DNA of 64,000 nt from Azotobacter paspali (GCF_042434745.1 NZ_JBHLSS010000081.1); one strand, 5' to 3'; counted from the stretch's first letter, positions 1-7,984 are shown. The notes: generated by a model not told the origin, from the letters alone. Made by a program: numbers and translations.

Positions 1-2
1 GC

Positions 3-245
3 TCGTGCTGCTGGCATGTGCGGGAGAGCCTGCCGTTGGTGGTGCGTACCTGGACGTGCCCAGACTGCCAAGCCCGGCACGACCGGGACGGCAACGCGGC
101 AATCAATTTGAAGCATTACGCCGTGAGTTCCACGGTGTCGGCCTGTGGAGGGGAAGGCGCTGGCCCTGGCGGCAACGCCAGGGTGAAACCGGCCCCGTCG
201 AAGCAGGAAGTTAGCAAAAAGCTACCTATGGGGAGCTTTGGATAG
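3..245 (+). pseudogene. TnpB (IS200/IS605 OrfB) C-terminal fragment, cut by the window edge
   Basis: The frame open from base 3 to the TAG at 243-245 encodes the C-terminal zinc-ribbon of a TnpB RNA-guided nuclease/transposase accessory protein. Visible are a first Cys pair region (SCCWHVRESL), then TWTCPDCQARHDRDGNAAIN, the CxxC plus the HDRDxNAAxN box that closes the RuvC-like fold of this family. A Lys/Pro-rich tail follows. The upstream part lies outside the window, so it cannot be told whether the gene is intact. Directly downstream sit tails of two unrelated transposases, so I treat it as part of an IS graveyard. Confidence 0.8.
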
Positions 246-247
246 GT

Positions 248-441
248 CTAACAGAACGGTTACTGCGCCAATACTTTCCAAAAAGTACGATGTGAGCCGG
301 TATGGCGAGCGTGAACTCGATGCCGTGGCTGCTGCCCTCAACAGCAGACCCCGCAAGACCCTGGGGTGGAGAACGCCTGCCGAGGCATTTAATGAACTAC
401 TATTCGGCTTTCAACAAATTAGTGTTGCGACGATTCCTTGA
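248..441 (+). pseudogene. IS30-family transposase C-terminal remnant, frameshifted
   Basis: The last ~50 codons of an IS30 DDE transposase are present: ELDAVAAALNSRPRKTLGWR then TPAEAFNELL and a QQxxVAT tail ending in TGA at 439-441. This is the usual end of IS30 proteins. Just upstream the expected LLRQYFPK sequence (about 258-282) is in a different frame, so a frameshift lies in the A-run near 281-287. No N-terminal half is present. The element is therefore dead. It abuts a TnpB tail on the left and an IS3 OrfB tail on the right. Confidence 0.75.
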
Positions 442-460
442 ACCTAAGCAGTACGCCTTG

Positions 461-745
461 ATCCGCTATACCGAGCGCTTGACTGAAGCTGGGGGCGAGC
501 CCTCGGTGGGAAGCATGGGCGACTCCTATGACAATGCCTTGGCCGAGACCATCAATGGCTTGTACAAGGCCGAGGTGATCCATCGCCAGTCCCGGAAGAA
601 CCGGGAAGCGGTGGAGCTGGCCACGCTGGCCTGGGTGGACTGGTTCAACCACCGGCGGCTGCTGGAGCCGATCGGCAACATACCGCCGGCCGAGGCCGAA
701 GCGACGTATTATCGACAACTCGACGAGTCCGCTATGGTGGCGTGA
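461..745 (+). pseudogene. IS3-family OrfB transposase C-terminal fragment
   Basis: From about 461 the reading frame matches the C-terminal third of an IS3-group OrfB integrase: IRYTERLTEAGGEPSVGS, GDSYDNALAETINGLYKAEV with the third catalytic acidic residue (Glu of AETING), then WVDWFNHRRLLEPIGNIPPA. It ends at a TGA at 743-745. The first two catalytic Asp residues and OrfA are missing, so it cannot transpose by itself. The open frame runs further upstream (302) but that part overlaps the IS30 remnant in another frame and has no IS3 similarity. The element's right end follows at 759-784. Confidence 0.85.
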
Positions 746-758
746 CTCACACCAACGA

Positions 759-784
759 GCCTCCGGAATTCCCGGGGCGGTTCA
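759..784 (+). repeat. Right terminal inverted repeat of the IS3-family element
   Basis: The sequence running from GCCTCCGGAATTCCC to GGGGCGGTTCA is the typical right end of IS3-group elements and finishes in CA. It lies 14 bp after the OrfB stop codon. The matching left end is not in the window. The metH remnant begins immediately after it. Confidence 0.6.
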
Positions 785-888
785 CTCCCGGCTATCCGGC
801 CTGCCCGGACCACAGCGAAAAGACCTCGTCGCTCAAGCTGCTCGACCCGCAAGGGGCTAGCGGCATGCTCATCGCTGACTACGCCATG
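784..888 (+). pseudogene. Fragment of cobalamin-dependent methionine synthase (metH) activation domain
   Basis: In the frame of codon 784 the translation reads TPGYPACPDHSEK, then LKLLDPQGASGML and ADYAM. This matches the MetH C-terminal S-adenosylmethionine-binding activation domain, whose signature is RPAPGYPACPDHxEK...LLD...GMxLTExFAM. Only about 35 residues are present. Similarity ends at about 888, where MetH would continue with its MPxAxVSGxxF segment. The left boundary coincides with the end of the IS3 inverted repeat. No other part of metH is nearby, so this is a relic of a rearrangement, not a working gene. Confidence 0.7.
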
Positions 889-1025
889 AGCATCATGGTC
901 TGGTCACAAACAACCACAGCCAATAGCATGGCGCCACGAACGGAAAGTGCGGTCTGGCCAGGGCTATCCCCCGTTTCCCGGCCGTCGACCCGCTCTTTTC
1001 CGAACCAGTGGAGAAGCCTTTGAAA
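889..1025. other. Intergenic region upstream of the signalling operon
   Basis: There is no recognisable gene here. The stretch must carry the promoter for the 1026-5712 operon. A purine-rich GGAGAAG at about 1010-1016 could serve as a ribosome-binding site for the ATG at 1026. I could not identify convincing -35/-10 boxes. Confidence 0.4.
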
Positions 1026-2303
1026 ATGCCCCAGCGCAAACCACCCCACCGTTCGGCTGTCGAGTACGCGGCGCTCGGAGGGCTGTTCTGCGTGTCGCTG
1101 GCGCTGCCCGCGAACGCCGCCGAGCGGCTGGATATCATGCACTGGTGGGTTTCCAGCGGCGAGCAGGCCAGCATCGAGGTGCTGCGCGAGCGAATCCGCG
1201 CCCAGGGCCTGAAGTGGCACGAGCAGGCCGTCGCCGGCAGCGGCACCGCCCGCTACATCGATGCGCTGCGCAAGCGCGTCGCTAGCGGCCGGCCGCCCAG
1301 CGCCTCGCAGATGATTGGCTTCGAGATCCAGGAATGGGCCAAGGCCGGCCACCTGGAGTCGCTCGACGAAGCGGCGGCGCGCAATCAATGGGACGAAGTC
1401 GTGCCCTTCGGCATCCAGGCGCTTTCGAAATACCAGGGGCACTGGTACGCCGCGCCGATCAACGTGCACTCGACTAACTGGCTGTGGATAAATCAGCGCC
1501 TGCTGGAGAAACTCGGCTCGCCACCCGCCCCGGACACCTGGGACGATCTGGTCCTGCTGCTCGAACGCGCCAGGGCTGCCGGCATGATCCCGCTGGCGGT
1601 CGGGTGGGAAGCCTGGGAGCACACCTTGCTGTTCGAATCGATCGCGGTGTCGACCGGCGGTGCCGAATTCTATCGGCGTGCCTTCGTGGAACTCGATGCC
1701 GAGGCGCTGCCCCTGCCGCTGGCGATTCGCATCTTCGAGCGGATGCGGGTGCTGTCGCGCTTCGTCGATCCGGGTTTTCGCCAGCGCCGCTGGGACCAGG
1801 CCACAGACATGGTGCGCAAGGGCGAGGCCCTGCTGCAGGTACAGGGCACCTGGGTCGACGGGGAATTCGCCCTGCACGGCATGCAGCCGGGCAGAGACTT
1901 CCAGTGTTTCCGGTTTCCCGACACGCAAGGCGTGGTGCTGTTCAACAGCGATCAGTACGTGCTGTTGAAGAACGGACCGGGCAGCCAGGCGGCCCGGCGG
2001 ACTCTGCTCAACACCTTGATGGACCCCGACTTCCAGGCCGCGGTCAATCGCCGCTCCGGCGCCATCCCGGCACGCGTCGACGTGCCCAAGGACGGCTTCG
2101 ACGCCTGCGGCAGGCGTGCCATCGATGACATGCGCAGCGCCAACATGAGACGCACCATGATGGGTTCGATCGCCATGGGCAACGCCAACCCGCCCGCCGT
2201 CAAGACCACCATCTACAGCCTGGTGAGCCGCCACCTCAAGGGCGAACTCGACGACCTCCGGGCGGGCCAAGCGCTGCTGCGGGCGCTTTCCGGAGACCCC
2301 TGA
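1026..2303 (+). CDS. Periplasmic ABC-type sugar-binding protein (probable sensor partner)
   Basis: This 425-aa protein belongs to the bacterial extracellular solute-binding family 1 (carbohydrate type). A cleavable signal peptide is clear: basic start MPQRKPPHRS, hydrophobic core GGLFCVSLALP, then ANA-AE. The mature protein begins ERLDIMHWW and shows the Trp-rich, LSSxN-like pattern of glucose/mannitol-binding proteins. ATG 1026 is preferred over an in-frame GTG at 1008 because of GGAGAAG upstream and the fit of the signal peptide. No ABC permease or ATPase follows. The stop codon overlaps the start of a membrane hybrid kinase (TGATG). The context suggests it presents a ligand to that kinase, as LuxP does for LuxQ, and does not feed a transporter. 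The ligand is unknown. Confidence 0.85.
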   Translation: MPQRKPPHRSAVEYAALGGLFCVSLALPANAAERLDIMHWWVSSGEQASIEVLRERIRAQGLKWHEQAVAGSGTARYIDALRKRVASGRPPSASQMIGFEIQEWAKAGHLESLDEAAARNQWDEVVPFGIQALSKYQGHWYAAPINVHSTNWLWINQRLLEKLGSPPAPDTWDDLVLLLERARAAGMIPLAVGWEAWEHTLLFESIAVSTGGAEFYRRAFVELDAEALPLPLAIRIFERMRVLSRFVDPGFRQRRWDQATDMVRKGEALLQVQGTWVDGEFALHGMQPGRDFQCFRFPDTQGVVLFNSDQYVLLKNGPGSQAARRTLLNTLMDPDFQAAVNRRSGAIPARVDVPKDGFDACGRRAIDDMRSANMRRTMMGSIAMGNANPPAVKTTIYSLVSRHLKGELDDLRAGQALLRALSGDP

Positions 2304-4783
2304 TGCCGGTCCTGACGCCTTTCGCCAACCTGCGCCTGACCACCAAGATCCTGCTGCTGGTCGGCCTGCTCGGCAGCATCGCGCTGGCCATCTCGATCTA
2401 CTCGATGGCCAACATGCGCAGTGTCGACCGCGGTTATCGCGGCCTGATCGAACAGCAGGCGCAAAGTGCCCTGCTGCTCAGCGATGCGGCGCTGTTGCTG
2501 AGCGACTCCAGCAAACTGGTCTACGCCGTACTGACCGAACAGGAAGAGCGCAAGATGCGCGCCGTGAACGGCGTCGTGAGCGGCTTGCAGAAGGAGTTCG
2601 ACGCCACTCTCGCGCGGATACGGCCCTTGATCCCCGGGCGGGCCGCTGCCCTGGACGCCATCGCGGCGCAAGCGCCCGCCGTGTTCGAGCATGCGCGTGC
2701 CATCGTCGAGGCGGCGGCGCGCTGGCGGGGCGACCGCGCGCTGCGGATCATCCACGAGGGCTTCGAACCGGCCCTGCGGGCGCTGCAGGCGGACATGGAA
2801 GCGCTGCGCGGCGCCTCGATCGCCGAGTTCGGCCATGCCTCGGTCGAACTGAACCGGACCACCAACCGCACCATAGTCGCGGCGGCCATCGCCGTCGTCG
2901 GCGGCCTGCTGCTGGTGCTGGCGCTGTCCGGCTACCTGAGCATCACCCAGATCTCGCGGCCGATCACCGCGCTGACGCGGATCATGGAGCGCCTGACCGA
3001 CCGTCACTACGACGATGCCATCCCCGGCACCGGGCGGCGCGACGAGGTCGGCACCATGGCCCAGGCGCTGCAGGTGTTCAAGGACTCCATGCAGCGGGCC
3101 GACCGGCTCTCGATCGAAGTGGCGAAGAGCGAGCAGGCGCGCCTGCTGTCCGAGCAGATCGCCAGGGAGAAGACCGCTTTCCTGGCGCTGATGAGCCACG
3201 AGATCCGCACGCCCTTGAATGCGATGCTCGGCATGACGCAACTCGCGCTGAAGTCCGAGCTGTCGCCACCGCAGCGCATGCGTATCGAAACCATCCTGCG
3301 CGCGGGCCGGCACCTGCTGTCGATCATCAACGACATCCTCGACCTGTCGAAGATCGACAGCGGCAAGCTGGTCCTGGAGAAGACCGACTTCGAGCTGGAG
3401 CACCTGTTGGCCGATGTCGTCGGCATGCTGGCCGACAAGGCGGCGGACAAGGGGCTGCCGCTGCACGTGCGGGTGGCCGCCGGCGCGCCCCGGATGCTGG
3501 TGGGCGACCCGATGCGGATCAGCCAGATCCTGCTCAACTACCTGGACAACGCCATCAAGTTCACCCAGCAGGGAGAGATCGAGCTGGAGATCGAGGTCTG
3601 CCCCGACGGCACGGAACACTGGCTGCTGACCGGCAGCGTACGCGACACCGGCATCGGCATGGATACGCGGCAGGTCGCCAACCTGTTCCAGGCCTTTCGC
3701 CAGGCCGATGCCTCCATCACCCGCCGTTTCGGCGGCACCGGGCTCGGCCTGGCGATCTGCCGGCGCCTGGCCGAATCCATGGATGGCAGCACCGGCGCCA
3801 GCAGTACGCCGGGGGCCGGCAGTACCTTCTGGTTCAGCGCGCGCCTCGGCCGTTCGGCGCTGAGCGAACCGGCGCCGCTGTCCATGGTCCGGCCCGAGGA
3901 GAACGCGGGGCCGGACGGCCCGGCTCCGGCCGCCCCGTCCTCCGCGCCCGGACAGGACAGCCGCGCGCTGCACGGACGCCGGGTACTGCTGGTCGACGAC
4001 AATGCCCTGAACCGGACCGTGGCGACCGGACTGCTGGAGTCCCGCGGGCTGCAGGTCGATGCGGTCGACGACGGCCAGGCCGCGCTCGATACCCTGCGCG
4101 CCGCGCCGGACGACCACTATGCCGCGGTGCTGATGGACATGCAGATGCCGGTCATGGATGGACTGACCGCTACCCGCCTGCTGCGCACCGAGCCGCGTTT
4201 CGCCAGGTTGCCCATTCTCGCCATGACCGCCAACGCCACCCGGGAGGACATCGCGGCCACCGCGGAGGCCGGCATGAACGCGCACATCGCCAAGCCGATC
4301 GATGAAAGCGCCTTGTGGGACATCCTGCGCCGCTGGATTTCCCGCGAGGCCGTGGAGGCCGGTTCCGAGCGGAATATCCCGGCTCCCGCCGCCGCGGAAA
4401 CGGAGGATGCGCCGTCCATGGAGATATTCACTCCCGTCCCGCTGCGGGAGTTGCGGCAACTCCTCGCTCCGGCGCGCTTCGAGGCCCTGCTGGCGATGTT
4501 CGAGGAAGACTGCCGGGCCCGTTGCCTGCAGATCGGCGAAGCGGCTCGGGCAGGCCATGTCGATGCCTTGCGGCAGGAAGCCCACGATCTGGTCAGCACC
4601 GCCGGCAGTTTCGGTCTGCTCGCCCTCCTCGCGCTCGGCCTCGAACTGCGCCGCGCCGCGCAGACCCACGACATGCGGGCGACCCTCCACGTCGCGGCGC
4701 GCATCGAGCGCGCCACCGGCGAGGGCCTGCGGGCGCTGCGCGCCACCTTTCCCCCGCTCCGGCCCGCGGACGCCGAACGATGA
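2303..4783 (+). CDS. Membrane hybrid histidine kinase (HAMP-HisKA-HATPase-REC-Hpt)
   Basis: This is an 826-aa tripartite sensor kinase. TM1 lies at about residues 15-36, followed by a helical periplasmic region of ~150 residues, TM2 at ~190-213, then HAMP. The HisKA box SHEIRTPLNAM has its phosphorylated His at residue 299. The ATPase has N, G1 (DTGIGM) and G2 (GGTGLGLAI) boxes. A receiver follows with VDDN and phospho-acceptor Asp612 (MDMQMPVMDG). A C-terminal Hpt domain has His761 in EAHDLVSTAGSFG, where most Hpt domains have HxLKG. No catalytic element is missing. It overlaps the binding-protein gene upstream and the REC-GGDEF gene downstream, so the three are translationally coupled. The likely phosphorelay is His299, Asp612, His761, then Asp64 of the next protein. 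Confidence 0.9.
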   Translation: MPVLTPFANLRLTTKILLLVGLLGSIALAISIYSMANMRSVDRGYRGLIEQQAQSALLLSDAALLLSDSSKLVYAVLTEQEERKMRAVNGVVSGLQKEFDATLARIRPLIPGRAAALDAIAAQAPAVFEHARAIVEAAARWRGDRALRIIHEGFEPALRALQADMEALRGASIAEFGHASVELNRTTNRTIVAAAIAVVGGLLLVLALSGYLSITQISRPITALTRIMERLTDRHYDDAIPGTGRRDEVGTMAQALQVFKDSMQRADRLSIEVAKSEQARLLSEQIAREKTAFLALMSHEIRTPLNAMLGMTQLALKSELSPPQRMRIETILRAGRHLLSIINDILDLSKIDSGKLVLEKTDFELEHLLADVVGMLADKAADKGLPLHVRVAAGAPRMLVGDPMRISQILLNYLDNAIKFTQQGEIELEIEVCPDGTEHWLLTGSVRDTGIGMDTRQVANLFQAFRQADASITRRFGGTGLGLAICRRLAESMDGSTGASSTPGAGSTFWFSARLGRSALSEPAPLSMVRPEENAGPDGPAPAAPSSAPGQDSRALHGRRVLLVDDNALNRTVATGLLESRGLQVDAVDDGQAALDTLRAAPDDHYAAVLMDMQMPVMDGLTATRLLRTEPRFARLPILAMTANATREDIAATAEAGMNAHIAKPIDESALWDILRRWISREAVEAGSERNIPAPAAAETEDAPSMEIFTPVPLRELRQLLAPARFEALLAMFEEDCRARCLQIGEAARAGHVDALRQEAHDLVSTAGSFGLLALLALGLELRRAAQTHDMRATLHVAARIERATGEGLRALRATFPPLRPADAER

Positions 4784-5712
4784 GCGATATCGTCGATCCT
4801 CCGTGCGGACCCGCCGCGCGCCAGACGGTGCTGATCGTGGACGATGTGCCCATCAACCTGGCCTTCGTCGCCGGAGTGCTGGAAGCCGAATGCGAGGTCA
4901 TCGCCGCCAGCGACGGGACGAGCGCGCTGAGGCTGGCCGCCGAGGCGCTGCCCGACCTGATCCTGCTCGATGTCCGGATGCCCGGCATCAGCGGCTTCGA
5001 GGTCTGCCGGCGCTTGAAGGCCAGCGCGCTGACCGCGCCTATCCCGGTGATTTTCCTGACCTCGCTGTCGGACCCCGACGACGAAGCGGAAGGCCTGGAA
5101 ATCGGCGCGATCGATTACATCGTCAAGCCCTTCAACGCTCCGGTACTGCGCGCCCGTGTGCGCAACCACCTCAGGCTGGCGCACCAGCACGAGCTTCTGG
5201 AACGGATGGCGCAGTGCGACGGCCTGACCGGCATCGCCAACCGGCGCGCCTTCGACGCCTTCCTGGAACGCCAGTGGCGGCACCAGGAAAGGCTCCGGCG
5301 TCCGCTGGCCGTGCTGATGATGGATGTCGATCACTTCAAGGCCTACAACGACGCCCTGGGCCACCTGAACGGCGATCGTTGCCTGCGGCAGGTCGCGCGC
5401 GCCGTCGCCGACGTACCCCTGCACAGTCCCGGCCTGGTGGCCCGCTTCGGCGGAGAGGAGTTCGCCTGCGTCCTGCCCGACATCGACGCCGACGCCGCCC
5501 TGCATGTCGGGGAACGCATGCGCGAGGCCGTCGAGGCCCTGCGCATCCCGCACCCGGCCTCCAGCGCGGCGCCGCGGGTGACGCTCAGCATCGGTGGCGC
5601 GACGGCGATTCCGGGGTCCGGACTGGATGCCAGCGCGCTGCTCGAAATGGCCGACGAGGCGCTTTATGCCGCCAAGCGCGCGGGACGCGACCGGGTCGTC
5701 ATACGTACTTGA
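4780..5712 (+). CDS. REC-GGDEF response regulator (diguanylate cyclase)
   Basis: This 310-aa protein has an N-terminal receiver domain (VLIVDDVP; phospho-acceptor Asp64 in LLDVRMPG; conserved Lys in VKPFN) joined to a GGDEF domain. The active-site signature is GGEEF at residues 224-228, and metal-binding Asp residues are visible in MMDVDHFKAYND. It should make cyclic di-GMP when phosphorylated by the upstream kinase. The RxxD inhibitory site expected just before GGEEF is absent (HSPG instead), so product inhibition through the I-site is not expected. The start ATG at 4780 overlaps the kinase stop (ATGA). The open frame extends upstream to 4315 but that part lies within the kinase gene. Confidence 0.9.
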   Translation: MSDIVDPPCGPAARQTVLIVDDVPINLAFVAGVLEAECEVIAASDGTSALRLAAEALPDLILLDVRMPGISGFEVCRRLKASALTAPIPVIFLTSLSDPDDEAEGLEIGAIDYIVKPFNAPVLRARVRNHLRLAHQHELLERMAQCDGLTGIANRRAFDAFLERQWRHQERLRRPLAVLMMDVDHFKAYNDALGHLNGDRCLRQVARAVADVPLHSPGLVARFGGEEFACVLPDIDADAALHVGERMREAVEALRIPHPASSAAPRVTLSIGGATAIPGSGLDASALLEMADEALYAAKRAGRDRVVIRT

Positions 5713-5718
5713 AGGGCT

Positions 5719-6567
5719 TCAAAGCAGCGGAACGATCCCAGCCCCACCCTGCAGGATCGGGCGCAGCAAGATCCGGTAGCTGTCGGCATCGAAACGCGGG
5801 AGCGGCCCGGCGGGAGCCTTGCGGGCCGCCTTCAGGCTGGCGTAGGTACCGAGGAAATGCCAGCGGTCGACCACATGGTAGTCGCGCAGTCCTTCGCCAC
5901 GCTCGTGCAGGGCGACCGGCCCTGGGTACGGCCAGCAGAAGAGCTGCCACTCGGTCAATGCGGCGAGCAGCCGGGCGGCGTGCGCCTCATGGCTTTCGCG
6001 GCCGGCGCAGGCCCCGGCGCATCTGCCGATCTGCGTGCGGAAACAAGCGCGGCCCGGCTCATACCGTTCGAGCCCCAGCAAGCCGAGGCACAGCCGATGC
6101 CGGTCGGCCATCTCCAGGAGCCGCTCGCCGGCCACGCGCCGGCTCCTGAACAAACCGTACAGGGCTTGTTCCCGGTCGGGCGGAACGGCCTCGACGACCT
6201 CGGGCCTGCCGTTCGCCAGGCGGATCGAATACAACCAGCGCTGGCGGCGCAGACGCTTGTTGTAGAGCGGCTGCAGCTCCTTGATCAGGCGCGACTCCAA
6301 CAGCAGGGCACCGATCTCGCCAGCCGTGCGGACATGCTCGATGCGGCGCGTCTGGCGCAGCAGACGAGCCTCCTCGGGCGTGCGCAGGTGGGCGAGCAGG
6401 CGGGCGCGAATATCCACGCTTTTGCCGATATAGAGCGGCATGCTGTCGCTATCGCCATAGAACAGATAGACGCCGGGCGCTTTCGGCATGGACGCGATCC
6501 GTTCCCGGAGATATTCGGGGTATTCGTAGCGTTCGGCGGGGCGAAGGGAGCGTTTGGTTGGCAGCAT
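5719..6567 (-). CDS. cho: Excinuclease Cho (UvrC homologue, GIY-YIG endonuclease)
   Basis: This 282-aa protein is close over its whole length to E. coli Cho, which makes the 3' incision in UvrAB-dependent nucleotide excision repair, particularly at bulky lesions. The GIY-YIG core is at residues 31-60 (PGVYLFYG...LYIGKS...DIRARLLAHL), with the catalytic Glu in LLLESRLIKE. A Cys-containing segment (CFRTQIGRCAGAC) and the UvrC-like tail follow. As in Cho, the UvrB-binding, RNase H-like and HhH domains of UvrC are absent. The open frame extends to 6702, but the ATG at 6567 gives the family N terminus (MLPTKRSLRPAERYEYPEYL). It converges with the response regulator gene, 6 bp away. I see no LexA box. 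Confidence 0.92.
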   Translation of the reverse strand: MLPTKRSLRPAERYEYPEYLRERIASMPKAPGVYLFYGDSDSMPLYIGKSVDIRARLLAHLRTPEEARLLRQTRRIEHVRTAGEIGALLLESRLIKELQPLYNKRLRRQRWLYSIRLANGRPEVVEAVPPDREQALYGLFRSRRVAGERLLEMADRHRLCLGLLGLERYEPGRACFRTQIGRCAGACAGRESHEAHAARLLAALTEWQLFCWPYPGPVALHERGEGLRDYHVVDRWHFLGTYASLKAARKAPAGPLPRFDADSYRILLRPILQGGAGIVPLL

Positions 6568-6664
6568 GCCGCGCTTTATAGCGGGACGGGCGAGACGACG
6601 CCATGGGGAAACGCCCGAACGGTAAGGCGGACATGGCAAGCGGGGTTCCCCGGACAGACATTGA

Positions 6665-7309
6665 GCGAAGGGCTTTAATCCGGACAAAGACCTCGAACGC
6701 ATCGCTCTGCAGGAAGCCCGTCTCCAACTCCGCAGCTTCGATGCCTATAGGGCACCTCTAAAAACTACCTGCGTGGTCATCGCTGCGTTAAAAACAGGCT
6801 CAAAATACTCATTTACAGCGCGTAAACTCCGCTTTTTCGCCTGTTTTTGCCTTGCGCTGACTGCTTCGCCTACGTTTTTAGAGGTGCCCTATAGCGCCTG
6901 GGTCCTCGGCTCGCGCTTGCGCGCCCTCGCCGAGCAGCGGAATCTGGCCATCACCATCGAAATTCAGGTCAATGGAAATCCGCTGTTCCTCAGCGCCATG
7001 CCGGGCACGGCGCCGAACAACCTTGACTGGGCCAGGCGCAAGAAGAATGTGGTCACGCTCATGCGGCGCAGTTCGTACGCCGTCGGCCTGCAGTTGCAGA
7101 AGGACGGCACGAGCCTGACCGAGCAGGCCGGGCTAAAACTTCGCGATTACGCTGCGCACGGCGGCTGTTTCCCGATCTTGCTGCGCGGAGCCGGCTGCAT
7201 CGGGACCGTCGCGGTGTCGGGGCTGCCGCAACGCGACGATCACGAACTGATCGTGCAAGCGCTGGCCGCAATACTGGAGGAACGGCTCGAAAAATTGGCG
7301 CTCGACAAC
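6665..7309 (+). pseudogene. UPF0303 (heme-binding HbpS/GlcG-like) gene interrupted in frame by a MITE
   Basis: The two flanks of the MITE at 6746-6893 together encode a UPF0303 protein. Left: DLERIALQEARLQLRSFDAY. Right: SAWVLGSRLRALAEQ ... GNPLFLSAMPGT ... DWARRKKNVV ... SSYAVGL ... DYAAHGGCFPI ... GTVAVSGLPQRDDHEL. Removing the element and one target copy restores SFDAYSAWVLGS exactly. The 144-bp insertion keeps the frame and contains no stop, so about 48 foreign residues would be added. No ATG, GTG or TTG occurs in frame between the upstream stop (6662-6664) and the element. There is no stop where the family normally ends (~7309); the frame runs on to 8590. Start and stop therefore both look lost, and I call it a decaying gene. 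Confidence 0.75.
6746..6893. mobile_element. MITE-like element with 20-bp perfect terminal inverted repeats
   Basis: Positions 6746-6765 (TATAGGGCACCTCTAAAAAC) are the exact reverse complement of 6874-6893. The element is too short to encode a transposase. TATA flanks both ends, consistent with a TA or TATA target duplication. This points to a non-autonomous derivative mobilised in trans, of the type seen for IS5-like elements, although the parent is not identified. It is inserted in a UPF0303 gene, whose interrupted codon series joins perfectly when the element is removed. Its interior is richer in A/T than the surrounding DNA. Confidence 0.8.
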
Positions 7310-7364
7310 CTGGCCCGACAGTACGCTTTTGAACGCGCCCGGCCCTTAGGGCCAGGCACTCCCG

Positions 7365-7386
7365 AAAGCGGGGCTATACCCGCTTT
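7365..7386 (-). terminator. Possible hairpin terminator downstream of the ArsC-like gene
   Basis: AAAGCGGG (7365-7372) and CCCGCTTT (7379-7386) form an 8-bp stem with a 6-base loop, 14 bp past the stop of the minus-strand ArsC-like gene. There is no clear U-tract after it on that strand, so its role as an intrinsic terminator is uncertain. Confidence 0.4.
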
Positions 7387-7399
7387 ACGGAATCCGCGA

Positions 7400-7828
7400 T
7401 CAGTGCGAGGAGCACTTGTCCGTCTTGAGGCAACTGTTGATGGTCTCGGGTATCGGCATGCCCACATCCAGCAGTGCGTTCAGGCGCGGAATGTCAAAAC
7501 CGCAGATACGGGTCTCGCCCACCTCCAGCAGCGGGCGCTTAATCAGCAGCGGCTCGGCGAGCATCTTCTCGATCAATTCGTCCCGGCTCAGGGCGGCGAC
7601 GTCCACCTCGCCGGATTTGATCTTCGGCGCGGCGGCATTGACCATGGCGTCCTTCTCCAGTCCGGCGAAGAAAGGCTCCAGGCGCTCGCGCGTCCAGGGC
7701 GTGCTCAGCAGGTCCCTGACCTGCAGCTCGATACCGTGTTCCTGGAGCAGGGTCTTCTGGCGGCGGTTTCCGCCACAGCCGGGCTTTTCGTAGAAGATGA
7801 CGGTTTTCACGGCAGCTTGGGCAGTCAT
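7400..7828 (-). CDS. ArsC/Spx-family nitrogenase-associated protein
   Basis: A 142-aa thioredoxin-fold protein of the ArsC/Spx superfamily. The N terminus VKTVIFYEKPGCGGNRRQ has the single active-site-like Cys (C18), and the middle reads LLSTPWTRERLEPFF ... NAAAPKIKSGEVD ... LLIKRPLLEVG. This pattern is typical of the nitrogenase-associated subgroup (related to NifO of diazotrophs), not of true arsenate reductases. The ATG at 7828 is chosen over upstream starts because AAAGGAT lies just before it. The C terminus is Cys/His-containing (CLKTDKCSSH). No nif gene is in the window, so the functional link to nitrogenase rests on family resemblance only. Confidence 0.75.
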   Translation of the reverse strand: MTAQAAVKTVIFYEKPGCGGNRRQKTLLQEHGIELQVRDLLSTPWTRERLEPFFAGLEKDAMVNAAAPKIKSGEVDVAALSRDELIEKMLAEPLLIKRPLLEVGETRICGFDIPRLNALLDVGMPIPETINSCLKTDKCSSH

Positions 7829-7984
7829 GACGATCCTTTTGGCGATCAACGGGTTGATGGCCGAATCTTAACCAAGGCCGTCCGCCCGGTCAGCAGGATC
7901 GAAGATGCCCGGCCGGCGAATCGGCGCCCTCTCCCCAGGGGAAGAAGAAAGAAAGCCGTGCTGCCGCCCGTCCCGGCAGGCGAC

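Noticed and set aside
1026..2303. The solute-binding protein as part of an ABC importer
   Set aside because: No permease or ATPase gene is adjacent; it overlaps a sensor kinase gene instead.
2213..4690. An 825-codon open frame on the minus strand
   Set aside because: It is the antisense shadow of the histidine kinase in GC-rich DNA; Gln/Arg/Gly-rich composition with no domain.
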